The notes beneath the pieces are model-generated. The model worked only from the letters and a program-made list of their open reading frames with translations. It made no database searches and had not been told where the DNA came from. A stretch of DNA of 38,433 nucleotides, taken from assembly GCA_947165355.1 (NCBI GenBank), contig CAMUZZ010000009.1:1-38433 (forward strand), in the 5' to 3' direction. Of the stretch, positions 15,245-24,664 are shown one piece after another. Every line of letters begins with the position of its first letter. The first letter of the stretch is position 1. The translations under genes and the position numbers were made by a program. This DNA is from an uncultured Clostridium sp. (lineage in GTDB: Bacteria > Bacillota > Clostridia > TANB77 > CAG-508).

Positions 15245-15670
15245 ATGGAATATGATAAAAATATTTGCCCTGTAGTTGGTGTTAACGGCTTTATTTCAGC
15301 CGGAAAACAATTTGATATAGACATTCATCTTCCTGAAGATAACCGCTCTGTTATATATGGAGTAATAAAAGATTGCTACGACGAACCAGTAAAAGAAGCA
15401 GTTGTAAAACTAATTGAAGTTGAAAAAGACGGAAAAAAAGAAGAACGAAAACCCGTAACTCATACTTTTACAGATAAAGAAGGACAATTTGTTTTTGGAC
15501 CTTTGTGTGCAAATAAATTCTACGAAATTGAAATATGGGCAAACAAAGTAAAACATTCTAAAATATGTACAACATGTAAACATCACGGAAAATGCTTAAA
15601 AGGTGAAAAATTAGATTGTAACAGCAGAGAATTTTTTGAAAAAAATGACGAAACCGAAACTGAGGAATAA
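15245..15670 (+). CDS. Carboxypeptidase-regulatory-like (beta-sandwich) protein with a Cys cluster
   Basis: 141 aa, starting MEYDKNICPVVGVNG; the ATG at 15245 has GGAAGGAG ~9 bases upstream, unlike the earlier TTG. Residues ~28-95 read as a carboxypeptidase regulatory-like or Cna-B-like beta-sandwich: VIYGVIKDCYDEPVKEAVVKL, then TFTDKEGQFVFGPL. This is followed by a cysteine cluster (CTTCKHHGKC, then C in LDC) that could bind metal or form cross-links, and a Glu-rich tail. No signal peptide is visible. Proteins of this shape occur in Clostridia near spore or envelope genes, so a structural role is possible but not shown. Confidence 0.7.
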   Translation: MEYDKNICPVVGVNGFISAGKQFDIDIHLPEDNRSVIYGVIKDCYDEPVKEAVVKLIEVEKDGKKEERKPVTHTFTDKEGQFVFGPLCANKFYEIEIWANKVKHSKICTTCKHHGKCLKGEKLDCNSREFFEKNDETETEE

Positions 15671-15678
15671 TGAATAAT

Positions 15679-15726
15679 TAAAGACGATTATGTGCACAAT
15701 AGTATAATTGTAACGTAATCGTCTTA
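15679..15726. terminator. Bidirectional terminator between 15670 and nifS
   Basis: AAGACGATTA (15681-15690) pairs with TAATCGTCTT (15716-15725), with an inner ACAAT / ATTGT stem. Serves the convergent genes on both sides. Confidence 0.75.
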
Positions 15727-15740
15727 TTAATATAACTATA

Positions 15741-16887
15741 TTATTTTTGTTTTTTCATATAATTTATACTCTTTACCATACAATCAACCAAATAATCTAC
15801 ATCATCTCTTGTAGTATACCTTCCGAAAGTAGTTCTAATTGATCCATTTATATATTCTTCTTTAAGACCAATAGCCACAAGAACATGCGATGGTTCTGCT
15901 AAACCAGACGTACATGCAGATCCAGCAGAAGCGCATATGCCATTTGCATCTAGGTACATTAATAACTGGCTTGCATCAATATCTTTAAAAGATACATTAG
16001 CATTTCCTGGAAGTCTATTTATTGGGTCGCCATTTATTTTGGCATCTTTTATTTCATTTGTTATCCTTTTTATGTAATAATTTCTTAAACCTATTGCTTT
16101 CATGTTATGCACTTCAAATTCGTTATATATAAGCTCTATTGCCTTTCCTAAACCAACAATTGATGCAACATTTTCGGTTCCAGATCTTTTTCCAAATTCC
16201 TGATGACCCCCCTGCAAAATTCTTTCAAATTTTATTCCACTTCTTACATATAAAGCGCCAACACCTTTTGGAGCATATATTTTATGTCCTGACAAAGACA
16301 AAGCATCTATGTTAAGTTCGTTTACATTAATTCCTACATTACCTACAGCTTGAACTGCATCGGTATGAAATATAATATTTTTTAATTTTGCTATCTCACC
16401 TATTTCTTTTATCGGCTGAATTGTTCCTATTTCATTATTTGCAAACATTATAGAAATAAGTACCGTTTTAGACGTAATTGATCTATATAAATCGTCTAAA
16501 TTAATTCTACCGATTGCTATCAACATTTAAATATGTTACTTCGTAACCATTCTTCTCCATCCATTTACACGTATTTAGCACCGCTGGATGTTCAATTTTG
16601 CTTGTTATTATATGATTGCCTCTATCCTTATTGGCCATCATAATTCCCTTTATTGCCAAATTGTCGCTCTCACTCCCGCATGAAGTAAAATATATTTCAT
16701 TCTTTTTAGCATGCAATACATTAGCAACTCTTTTTCTTGCAATTTCAATTGCATTTTTATTGTGACGCCCAAGTGAATATATAGACGAAGGATTTCCATA
16801 CTCAACACCCAAATATGGAATCATTTCACTTAATACTTCCTGCCTTACAGGTGTTGTTGCAGCGTAATCAAAATATCTTATTTTCAT
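15741..16887 (-). pseudogene. nifS: Cysteine desulfurase (NifS/IscS family), frameshifted
   Basis: Cysteine desulfurases take sulfur from cysteine for Fe-S clusters and tRNA thiolation, using PLP. Residues 1-~124 are on one frame (starts [14 protein letters not shown]; contains [21 protein letters not shown]) and the rest on another (HTDAVQAVGN, PLP lysine in SGHKIYAPKG, active cysteine in ASAGSACTSG, IRTTFGRYTT). Together they make a normal ~382-residue protein. The break is a single extra base, C on the coding strand at about 16512: deleting it turns DSN-R-stop into [12 protein letters not shown]. Every catalytic motif is intact, so either the lesion is recent or it is a sequencing error. 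I see no slippery sequence that would suggest programmed frameshifting. No iscU-like neighbour. Confidence 0.88.
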
Positions 16888-16943
16888 ATTAATCCTCTAA
16901 AAAATATATTTATATTTCATTATACTTTTTAGCAAATAAAAAA

Positions 16944-16977
16944 ATACCAAATTATTTAAAATAATTTGGTATTTTAT
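16944..16977 (-). terminator. Terminator of the 16974 gene
   Basis: Minus strand: AAATACCAAATTATT / AATAATTTGGTATTT followed by T-run. Confidence 0.8.
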
Positions 16978-17312
16978 ACATTGGCATCTGCCCATCTTAA
17001 TACTCTTAAGTCTTTATATTTCTCTAATACTTCGTTGTATTTGTCATATTCGTCTTCCCACATCATTGATGGAACTTTTTCAAATGCCTCAAACATTTTC
17101 TCAGCAGTTTTTATAAATGCCATCTCTTCTTTTTCTGTCATGTTTTTGTTATTTTTTGAAAATATATATAAATTATCTAAATCGTTAACTGCAGCTATAA
17201 ATCTAATGAAATCGGTTATGTTTATACCTGCCATTTTAATTTTCATACAGATAATTCCAACAACTCCAATAATAACAAATAGAACTAAATACAAAATATA
17301 TATAATTAACAT
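16974..17312 (-). CDS. 112-aa protein with one N-terminal membrane helix
   Basis: Residues 2-26 are a hydrophobic helix (IIYILYLVLFVIIGVVGIIC); the rest is a soluble, acidic, helical domain ending with VLRWADANV. Probably anchored in the cytoplasmic membrane with the bulk in the cytoplasm or outside; topology is uncertain. RBS AGAAGGTGAT. Located between nifS and pyk with its own terminator. No family recognised. Confidence 0.75.
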   Translation of the reverse strand: MLIIYILYLVLFVIIGVVGIICMKIKMAGINITDFIRFIAAVNDLDNLYIFSKNNKNMTEKEEMAFIKTAEKMFEAFEKVPSMMWEDEYDKYNEVLEKYKDLRVLRWADANV

Positions 17313-17443
17313 AACATCACCTTCTATCTGATATAGTTAATTATACCATATTTGTAACATTTCTGCAAACTTAGTGTAACACTTATGTAATATTGTTGTA
17401 ATATTCTGTATATTTTGTAATAATAAATTTGTATTTTATTTAA

Positions 17444-18883
17444 TTATGCAGTAACTACTCCACCAATAGTTCTATTCATTCTTGTATCTCTATTGTCTAA
17501 TGTTTTGTTACCTCCAACAACAGCAAGAACGTCGCCTCTAGCTATTATACCTAAATCAACAGCTTTGTCTATTCCGTTTGAAATAATTTGTTGTGGTGTC
17601 TCACCATTTTCAATTAATAATGGAATAACATTTGCAACTATTGATAATTGTCTATATATCTTTTCATTTTTAGTTACAGCAATTATAGGACATGTAGCTA
17701 ATAATGAAGATAATTTTTGAGGCGTATGACCTTCCTCTGTATATGCAATTATAGCTTTTGCCTTTAATTGCTTTGCGGCTGTGCAAATTGAGTAATCTAG
17801 GTAATATTCATAATCTATGTTGTCTAAGTCTATATTTCTTCTTGCAAATCTCTTGTCGTAGCTGATTGCAGCTTCTGTAGCTTGAGCTATTTTAGACATA
17901 GTTTCAACGCACTCTATTGGATATTTACCCATTGCACTTTCTCCAGAAAGCATAATAGCTCCTGTTAAGTCGTATACAGCATTTGCAACATCTGATACTT
18001 CAGCTCTTGTTGGTCTTGGATTAACCATCATAGAGTCTAGCATTTGAGTAGCTGTTATAACTATTTTTCCTGCTTTGTTACATTCTTTTATTAATTTCTT
18101 TTGAACAGCTGGTACTCCCTCCATAGGAATTTCTACTCCCATGTCACCACGAGCAACCATTATTCCATCAGATACTTCAAGAATTTCATCAAAGTTATCT
18201 ATTCCCTCTTGAGACTCAATTTTAGAGATAATTTTTATTTTTGCTCCGCCATTTTCTACTAATACTTTACGAATTTGGTTTACATCATCTGCACATCTTA
18301 TAAATGAAGCAGCAATAAAGTCAAAATCATATTTACAAGCATCTTTTAAGTCGTTTATATCTTTTTCTTTTAATGCTGGTAAGTTTATGTGTCTTCCAGG
18401 AATATTTACGCTTTTTCTGTTTCCTAGTTCACCACCATTTGTTACCTTACAAACAACATCTTTTTCTTTTATTTCAATTACTTCAAGTTCAATTTTTCCA
18501 TCATCAATTAAAATAATTGTTCCAGGCTCTACATCTTTGTATAGCTCCTTGTATGTAACAGATGTTTTTGTTGAATCACCAATTATATCTTCATTTACTA
18601 AAGTAAATGTTTCATCAGCTTTAAGTATAACTGGGTTTTCATTTAATTTTCCTGTTCTAATTTCAGGGCCTTGTGTATCTAATAGTATAGCAACTGGTAA
18701 ACCAACTTCTTTACTAGCTTGCTTTACTGCGTTATAATATACTTCTTGTTCAGCAAATGAACCATGAGAAAAGTTAAGTCTTGCAACATTCATTCCAGCT
18801 CTCATCATGGCTTTTAATACTTCTACATCTTTTGTAGCAGGTCCTATTGTACAAACTATCTTAGTTCTTTTTGTATTAATCAT
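17444..18883 (-). CDS. pyk: Pyruvate kinase
   Basis: 479 aa; transfers phosphate from phosphoenolpyruvate to ADP in the last step of glycolysis. Motifs: TKIVCTIGPA near the start, NFSHGSFAEQ, the catalytic block IKIISKIESQEGI (Lys/Glu), metal-binding MVARGDMGVEIP and TQMLDSMM. The C-terminal regulatory domain follows (residues ~350-479). The extra PEP-utiliser-like C-terminal domain found in Bacillus pyruvate kinase is absent. RBS GGAGG at normal distance. It appears monocistronic. Confidence 0.97.
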   Translation of the reverse strand: MINTKRTKIVCTIGPATKDVEVLKAMMRAGMNVARLNFSHGSFAEQEVYYNAVKQASKEVGLPVAILLDTQGPEIRTGKLNENPVILKADETFTLVNEDIIGDSTKTSVTYKELYKDVEPGTIILIDDGKIELEVIEIKEKDVVCKVTNGGELGNRKSVNIPGRHINLPALKEKDINDLKDACKYDFDFIAASFIRCADDVNQIRKVLVENGGAKIKIISKIESQEGIDNFDEILEVSDGIMVARGDMGVEIPMEGVPAVQKKLIKECNKAGKIVITATQMLDSMMVNPRPTRAEVSDVANAVYDLTGAIMLSGESAMGKYPIECVETMSKIAQATEAAISYDKRFARRNIDLDNIDYEYYLDYSICTAAKQLKAKAIIAYTEEGHTPQKLSSLLATCPIIAVTKNEKIYRQLSIVANVIPLLIENGETPQQIISNGIDKAVDLGIIARGDVLAVVGGNKTLDNRDTRMNRTIGGVVTA

Positions 18884-19026
18884 TTTTACAATTCCTCCAA
18901 CCTTTATTAAATCAACGAACCTTATTATATCACTAATTATAAATAGTTACAACCAAAATTATACAAAATTCTCCATTTTTTGAATTTAACAAATCATACT
19001 TTTTTTGTACCTAAGCTTTACCGCAA

Positions 19027-19066
19027 TAAAAAAAAATCTCCGCTTAAGAGATCTTTTTTTATTATT
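19027..19066 (-). terminator. Terminator after the DUF6273 gene
   Basis: Minus strand: GATCTC / GGAGATT hairpin followed by a long T-run. Short stem, downstream of the stop at 19105. Confidence 0.55.
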
Positions 19067-19104
19067 GTTAATTAATCTGTTAAATTTCACATTGCTAGAA
19101 ATCC

Positions 19105-20313
19105 TTAATTCGTTGAAATCCACATTGCTGGGCGTATAAACATTGGTGCATTTGTATAAAAGTTAAAGAATTGTCCCTTACCAGTAATATATACAACTCT
19201 GTTATTTGGATCAGACAATGTTCTTGTTATCCAAGCTCCTTCACCAGTTTCATAATCGAAGTAACCTTGTGTTGCAGCCTTTGTAACATACGCTGTTCTA
19301 TCATCAGAAGTTTTAATTATATTAAATGGATATTCACTTTTATCGTCTCCAGTTTCATTTTCGTTTGGAAAATACTTTAATACTTCGTCAACAGAAAGCA
19401 AAAATACTTTATCTTCTGTTGTATTTCCATCTGCATGATTTTGGCTTGACATATCACTATATGGAGCTTTGTCAAATCTCCAATAGTTTGATAAAACTTG
19501 ATTACTGCTACTGTTTGAATTGCTTGTTGTTACAATTTTTTTAACTTCATCTTCAGAAAAATTATTATTTATAAAATCCTCATTTAAAAATTTTCTTAAT
19601 GAAGAATTTTCCCATGTTACATCATTTACATTGTTTGCATTAGTATCTTCATTGAATGCTTTTGTTTCAATAAGATTCTCTGCAATAACAAGTATTTTTC
19701 CGTCCGATTTATCTAAAACTCTCCAATAAATTGGCTCTTTACCTTGTGTGCTTGGATCTTGCTCGTATTGACCTAAACAAATGAAATCTCCAACTTTAGC
19801 TTCCTTAATAGGCATACTTCCACCTTTTCCAGAAAAAATTAACTCTATTTCATCCATTGAGGTTTTCTTGAATACACAATAAACCTCTGGGTATTCTTCA
19901 TCTGCATACCAAAATTTATCATCTTTATATGTGTACTCATATTTCTTTTCTTCACCATTAAATGTATAATAATCGTTAGTGAAATTAACATTTTTTGTTC
20001 CCCTGCTATCTATGTATGTTCCACTACCATCATTATTAATATTGAAATAAGCAATTTGATTGTTTAGAAGCATTGCAGCAATTGTATTTACTTTGTTTCC
20101 TTCATCATCTTCTGTGTAATTGTAATCTTCAACATAATTACCATCTTTATCTCCAAACTCAATTACTTTGTACACACCAACTGGATATTTTACTTCTTCT
20201 TGCTGAGACGTATTTCCATTTCTACCTCTTAACACTATTAAAGCAATAATTGCAACAACCAACACAATTATTAGTATTGTAATTACTAATACTAATTTTG
20301 AACTCTTTTTCAT
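19105..20313 (-). CDS. Membrane-anchored protein with a DUF6273-type domain
   Basis: 402 aa. Residues 8-30 are a single N-terminal membrane helix, so the rest is probably extracellular. Residues ~40-155 are a beta-rich region that reads like a stress- or text-style lipoprotein domain (VGVYKVIEFGDKDGN). Residues ~175-400 match DUF6273: PIYWRVLDKSDGKILVIAENLIE, TWENSSLRKFLNEDF, then VFLLSVDEVLKYF and a Trp/Arg-rich end (FIRPAMWI). The function of DUF6273 is unknown; it is common in exported proteins of gut Clostridia. RBS GGGGAG. It lies 33 bp after the 20347-20760 gene and is probably co-transcribed with it. Confidence 0.8.
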   Translation of the reverse strand: MKKSSKLVLVITILIIVLVVAIIALIVLRGRNGNTSQQEEVKYPVGVYKVIEFGDKDGNYVEDYNYTEDDEGNKVNTIAAMLLNNQIAYFNINNDGSGTYIDSRGTKNVNFTNDYYTFNGEEKKYEYTYKDDKFWYADEEYPEVYCVFKKTSMDEIELIFSGKGGSMPIKEAKVGDFICLGQYEQDPSTQGKEPIYWRVLDKSDGKILVIAENLIETKAFNEDTNANNVNDVTWENSSLRKFLNEDFINNNFSEDEVKKIVTTSNSNSSSNQVLSNYWRFDKAPYSDMSSQNHADGNTTEDKVFLLSVDEVLKYFPNENETGDDKSEYPFNIIKTSDDRTAYVTKAATQGYFDYETGEGAWITRTLSDPNNRVVYITGKGQFFNFYTNAPMFIRPAMWISTN

Positions 20314-20346
20314 AATAATCTCCCCTTTTCATTTTATCTTTTGTCT

Positions 20347-20760
20347 TTATACTTGTTGAGTTCCATATATTAGTTTTTCTTGCATATTTACATCATTATT
20401 CTCTTCCTCATGCATGCTCTTAACAGGATCTTCTGTTACGCTCATATCTAGACAATCTCTTATTGTAGAATCAAATAATTTTAATCTATTTACTTCGTTA
20501 ACTAAACCTACAATTATTGTGTTTTCAATTTCTTCCTTATATGCATCAAGCTTAACAATTAAGTCTTCAATACATAAAACAGCGCCTTCTTTTTTTACGC
20601 GCCCCATACCAACAAGTCTTTCACCTTTATATGCACATATACATGTTATTGTAGAGTTAAGCTCTACTGCTATTTCTGAAACTTCAAAATCTTTATATAT
20701 ATCTCTAACTAATTCGTAATATTCTATTTTACTAGGTATTTTGCTTATATATTGTATCAT
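20347..20760 (-). CDS. GNAT-like acetyltransferase fold protein, uncertain
   Basis: 137 aa. YKGERLVGMGRVKKEGAVLCIEDLIVKLDAYKEEIENTIIVGLVNEV resembles the core strands and helix of a GNAT N-acetyltransferase, but the acetyl-CoA loop (R/Q-x-x-G-x-G/A) is not evident: residues at that point read DAYKEEI. It could be a degenerate or non-catalytic member. The last ~30 residues are acidic and poorly structured. RBS AGAAGGT. It is upstream of the DUF6273 protein gene. Confidence 0.55.
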   Translation of the reverse strand: MIQYISKIPSKIEYYELVRDIYKDFEVSEIAVELNSTITCICAYKGERLVGMGRVKKEGAVLCIEDLIVKLDAYKEEIENTIIVGLVNEVNRLKLFDSTIRDCLDMSVTEDPVKSMHEEENNDVNMQEKLIYGTQQV

Positions 20761-20872
20761 TATTTTTTACCTTCTTCTTTTGAATAAATTTCCCCATTTA
20801 TCTCATAAATATATTACTTCTTTTTTTATTTAAAGTCACTACTTTTTATAAATTTTTTTTAATTTATAGAGC

Positions 20873-20909
20873 AAAAAACACCTGTTATTTTATTAACAAG
20901 TGTTTTCAT
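20873..20909 (-). terminator. Terminator of the cation ATPase gene
   Basis: Minus strand: AACACTTGTTA / ATAACAGGTGTT hairpin followed by TTTTTT. Confidence 0.85.
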
Positions 20910-20923
20910 TCTTTAAATAATTT

Positions 20924-23725
20924 TTATTGCTCTTTTATTGTATTTAATTTAAATAACTTAAATAACTCAACAATTATAATTGGTGCAAATGTTAATGAAA
21001 CTATTTCAATTATATTTGAAGTAGAAAATGTTGGTATTTCAAAAATATGTCTAAATGCTGGAACAAATACTATTACAAGTACCAATATTGCAGCTAGCAA
21101 TATTGCACCAAATAACCACTTGTTTCCGCCAATTCCAGTTTTAAATATGGATTTTTTATTGTTTCTAATGTTAAAAACATGTACAAGTTCGCTAAAAGCA
21201 AGAACTATAAATGCCATTGCTTGACCAATATGAACTTTAACTTGTTCCTTACTTAACATTTTTGCTTTTCCACTTTCAAGTAAATTGTCTATATCTTGAA
21301 CCTCTTCTATGCAGTATGTTTTTCCATTCATTTCTACCAAGGCCGGTATTTTTTCATTAGGTGTTGCAATACCAATTATAAAAGCAGCTAAAGTTAAAAT
21401 TCCTATCATAACCCCCTGATATATAATTCTCCAACTCATTCCTTTTGTAAAAATACCTTTTTGTTTTTTATTTGGCTTTCTATTCATTACATCCTTCTCG
21501 GCTGGATCAACTGCAAGTGCAAGTGCTGGAAGTGAATCCGTTACTAAATTTATCCATAAAATATGAATTGGTAAAAGTGGTGTAATTAGGTTTAAATCTA
21601 TACCAAATTTAGAGCTTAGTAATGGTGCAATTAATATTGCAATAAATAACACAATTATTTCTCCAACATTGCTTGATAACAAAAATTGAATAGCTTTAAG
21701 TATGTTGTCGTATATTCTTCTTCCTTCTTCAACTGATGATACAATAGTTGCAAAATTATCATCTGTTAAAATTACATCCGCTGCTTCTTTTGATACGTCT
21801 GTACCCACAATTCCCATTGCGCATCCGATATCAGCTGTTTTAAGTGCTGGAGCATCATTTACTCCATCTCCTGTCATAGCAACTATTTCTCCATTAGCTT
21901 GCCAAGCCTTAACAATTCTAACCTTATGCTCTGGTGAAACTCTGGCATATACAGCATATTTTCTTACATTCTTTATTAGGTCTTCATCAGTCATTTCTTC
22001 TAGCTGACTTCCAGTTATAGCTTCATCGCCTTCGCTCATAATTCCTAGCTCTTTTGCAATTGCTACTGCTGTTGATTTATGATCACCTGTTATCATAACG
22101 GTTTTAATTCCTGCGCTCTTACATTTTTGTACTGCAAGCTTTACTTCTTCTCTTGGCGGATCAATCATGCCAACCATTCCAATGTATATTAAATCATTTT
22201 CTATTTTTTTCATTTCATCATCTGTTGGTTCATGATCTAATATTTTATATCCCATTGCAAGCACTCTTAATGCTTTATCTGCCATTTGCTCATTCTGTTT
22301 TTTAATATCAGGTATATATGCTTCTAAATTGTCCTCAATTTTTTCATTCATTAAATATTTGTTACATATTTTTAGTAGCTCATCAACACCACCTTTAGTA
22401 AATACATAATACTTACCATCTCTTTGATTTACGGTAGTCATAAGCTTTCTACTTGAATCAAAAGGAATTTCTTTTATACGTGGCATCATATTTAATACTG
22501 GAGGTTGAAAATCTAAATTAAATCCCATATCTATTAAAGCTGTTTCTGTTGGGTCACCTGTTAATTTATTGTCTACCCCAACTTTTGTATCGTTGCAAAG
22601 CATACTAACATAAACAAGCTCTCTTAAATCTGAAGAAATATCTTTTATGTCTTCAATTTTTTCTAATTTTCCATCATAGAATATCTCTTTTACAGTCATT
22701 CTGTTTTGCGTTAAGGTTCCAGTTTTATCGGAGCATATAACACTGCTACTTCCTAATGTTTCAACAGCTGGTAATTTTTTAACAATAGCATGTCTTTTAA
22801 CCATTCTTTGAACACCTATTGCTAAAACAATTGTTGATACAGCAGCTAAACCTTCTGGTATTGCAGCAACAGCTAAACTTACAGCAGTCATAAACATATC
22901 TAGTGGATCTTTATGATATAAAAGTCCTATAATAAATATAACTACGCAAATTGCGATAGCTGAAATACCAAGCGTCTTTCCAAGTTTATTTAGTTTTCCT
23001 TGTAACGGTGTTTCGCTTTCAACAGTACTACTTATTATTCCGGCAATTTTACCAACTTCTGTGTTCATTCCTGTTTTAACAACAATTCCTTTACCTCGAC
23101 CATATGTTATAAGCGATGATGAAAATAGCATATTGCTTCTATCACCAATTCCAACTTTTTTGTCGTCTATTTTGTTGGCCATCTTTTCAACTGGAACAGA
23201 TTCACCTGTTAACGAAGATTCTTGAGATTTTAAATTAATGCACTCTACAATTCTTAAATCTGCTGGTACAAAATCACCTGTTTCTAAAATAACTATATCT
23301 CCAGGAACCAAGTCTTTTGAAGGTACCACTTCAATATTTCCATTTCTAACTACCTTAGCCACATAACTACTAAGTTTTTGCAAAGCTTCAAGCGATTTTT
23401 CGGCCTTACTTTCTTGAGCTACGCCTACTATAGCATTAACTATTATTACAATAAAAATAATTATAGAGTCTGTAAATCCTTCTCCCTGCATGTATCCTAC
23501 AACACCTGATACAATAGCTGCAATAATTAATATGATTATCATAAAGTCTTTAAATTGCTCTAAAAATTTAACAAACAAACTCTTTTTCTTTTCTTTATTT
23601 AATTCATTGTATCCATATTCAGATCTTTTTTCATTTACCTGATCTGTTGTTAAGCCTTCTTTACTGTTAGTATTTAGTTTCTTTTCGGTTTCTTCAACCG
23701 ATAAATTATACCAATTTTCTTCCAT
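20924..23725 (-). CDS. P-type Ca2+/Mn2+-transporting ATPase
   Basis: 933 aa, P2A-type (SERCA/PMR1-like) cation pump of the cytoplasmic membrane. N-terminal cation-ATPase domain; TGES actuator loop (SSLTGESVPVEK); membrane motif PEGLAAVSTIV; phosphorylation site CSDKTGTLTQN; nucleotide-binding region with KGGVDELL; hinge MTGDGVNDAPALK; and ~10 membrane helices including the C-terminal cation-ATPase domain. Exports Ca2+ and probably Mn2+. The start at 23725 (MEENWYNLSVEE) is chosen because GGAGG sits eight bases before it; an ATG five codons earlier overlaps that RBS. The leader contains a yybP-ykoY riboswitch, so expression is expected to rise with Mn2+. Confidence 0.95.
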   Translation of the reverse strand: MEENWYNLSVEETEKKLNTNSKEGLTTDQVNEKRSEYGYNELNKEKKKSLFVKFLEQFKDFMIIILIIAAIVSGVVGYMQGEGFTDSIIIFIVIIVNAIVGVAQESKAEKSLEALQKLSSYVAKVVRNGNIEVVPSKDLVPGDIVILETGDFVPADLRIVECINLKSQESSLTGESVPVEKMANKIDDKKVGIGDRSNMLFSSSLITYGRGKGIVVKTGMNTEVGKIAGIISSTVESETPLQGKLNKLGKTLGISAIAICVVIFIIGLLYHKDPLDMFMTAVSLAVAAIPEGLAAVSTIVLAIGVQRMVKRHAIVKKLPAVETLGSSSVICSDKTGTLTQNRMTVKEIFYDGKLEKIEDIKDISSDLRELVYVSMLCNDTKVGVDNKLTGDPTETALIDMGFNLDFQPPVLNMMPRIKEIPFDSSRKLMTTVNQRDGKYYVFTKGGVDELLKICNKYLMNEKIEDNLEAYIPDIKKQNEQMADKALRVLAMGYKILDHEPTDDEMKKIENDLIYIGMVGMIDPPREEVKLAVQKCKSAGIKTVMITGDHKSTAVAIAKELGIMSEGDEAITGSQLEEMTDEDLIKNVRKYAVYARVSPEHKVRIVKAWQANGEIVAMTGDGVNDAPALKTADIGCAMGIVGTDVSKEAADVILTDDNFATIVSSVEEGRRIYDNILKAIQFLLSSNVGEIIVLFIAILIAPLLSSKFGIDLNLITPLLPIHILWINLVTDSLPALALAVDPAEKDVMNRKPNKKQKGIFTKGMSWRIIYQGVMIGILTLAAFIIGIATPNEKIPALVEMNGKTYCIEEVQDIDNLLESGKAKMLSKEQVKVHIGQAMAFIVLAFSELVHVFNIRNNKKSIFKTGIGGNKWLFGAILLAAILVLVIVFVPAFRHIFEIPTFSTSNIIEIVSLTFAPIIIVELFKLFKLNTIKEQ

Positions 23726-23864
23726 TAATTTTTCCTCCATAAAAGATTATCTTTTGTCTTTTTTACTCATTAATGTATTTATAACATATATACTTTTTAT
23801 AGTCAAAGCAAATGCAAGTACAATTTTTAAATATTTTTTTAGCTATAAATACAAAAAAACAAAC

Positions 23865-23997
23865 AAAAAAGACCTTTAAAGATTTTACATGATTACTCAC
23901 CTCATCTTTAAAAGTCTTGCTTACCATATAGGTTACTAGCCAGATTTATATCGCGATTGTTGGCTAGTAGTTTATAAGCTACTCCCTTATAAATATA
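23865..23997 (-). promoter_or_regulatory. yybP-ykoY (Mn2+) riboswitch with intrinsic terminator
   Basis: Minus strand. The aptamer starts AAGGGAGTAGC (23978-23988) and ends AAGCAAGAC (23914-23922), the two most conserved segments of this class, which form the metal-binding loops. Between them are an ACTAGCC / GGCTAGT helix and an ACC / GGT hairpin. The aptamer's closing strand (around 23905-23918) is also the left arm of a terminator, GACTTTTAAAGAT / ATCTTTAAAGGTC followed by TTTTTT (23866-23918). The two are mutually exclusive: metal binding should prevent termination (ON switch). The downstream gene, a P-type cation ATPase, is a known target class. Confidence 0.85.
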
Positions 23998-24012
23998 TAA
24001 TTACTTATGTAA

Positions 24013-24279
24013 TTAAGCATTTTCCTCTACAGGATATACGCTTACTTTTTTCTTATCTCTTCCTAGTCTTTCAAATTTAACTTTTCCAGTTACCTTTGCG
24101 TATAATGTATCATCGCTTCCGATTCCTACGTTTGTTCCTGGATGAATTTTTGTTCCTCTTTGTCTTACTAGAATATTTCCTGCTGGAACTATTTGTCCAT
24201 CAGCTCTTTTTAAACCAAGGCGCTTAGACTCACTGTCTCTACCATTCTTGGTAGAACCTCCACCTTTTTTATGTGCCAT
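24013..24279 (-). CDS. rpmA: 50S ribosomal protein L27
   Basis: 88 aa; starts [20 protein letters not shown] and ends with [12 protein letters not shown]. Ribosomal large-subunit protein near the peptidyl transferase centre. Most Firmicutes make L27 with a ~9-residue N-terminal extension (ending in a FFA-type site) that the protease Prp removes. Here the extension is absent, so the protein begins directly with the mature N-terminus. Consistently, no prp gene lies between rplU and rpmA (54 bp gap). Confidence 0.97.
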   Translation of the reverse strand: MAHKKGGGSTKNGRDSESKRLGLKRADGQIVPAGNILVRQRGTKIHPGTNVGIGSDDTLYAKVTGKVKFERLGRDKKKVSVYPVEENA

Positions 24280-24333
24280 GTTTATTCACTCCTTCCGTTA
24301 TTTGGATTTTGTTTATTATTAGGCTACTTCGAA

Positions 24334-24648
24334 TTAAGCCATTTTTATACTTTTTATTTCAACCTTTGTATATGGTTGTCTGTGTCCTTGAGTTCTTCTG
24401 TAGTTTTTCTTTGCTTTGTATTTGTATACTAAAACTTTTTTAGCTTTACCATTAGCAACTACTTCACCTTCTACAGAAACTCCTTTAACATAAGGTGCTC
24501 CTACTTCTACTTTATCATCATTAGATACTAGAACAACTTTATCGAATTTAACTTTGTCTCCAGCTTCTTGATTTAATTTTTCGAAGAATACAACATCACC
24601 TTCAGCAACTTTATATTGCTTTCCACATGTTTCTATTACTGCGTACAT
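24334..24648 (-). CDS. rplU: 50S ribosomal protein L21
   Basis: 104 aa, normal length. Starts [20 protein letters not shown] and has the C-terminal [19 protein letters not shown] signature. Binds 23S rRNA. First gene of the rplU-rpmA operon, with an AAGGAGG RBS. An L21 leader precedes it. Confidence 0.97.
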   Translation of the reverse strand: MYAVIETCGKQYKVAEGDVVFFEKLNQEAGDKVKFDKVVLVSNDDKVEVGAPYVKGVSVEGEVVANGKAKKVLVYKYKAKKNYRRTQGHRQPYTKVEIKSIKMA

Positions 24649-24664
24649 TTAAGTACACCTCCTT

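Noticed and set aside
16505..16530. Programmed ribosomal frameshift in nifS
   Set aside because: No slippery heptamer or downstream pseudoknot is visible and the family is never known to use one.
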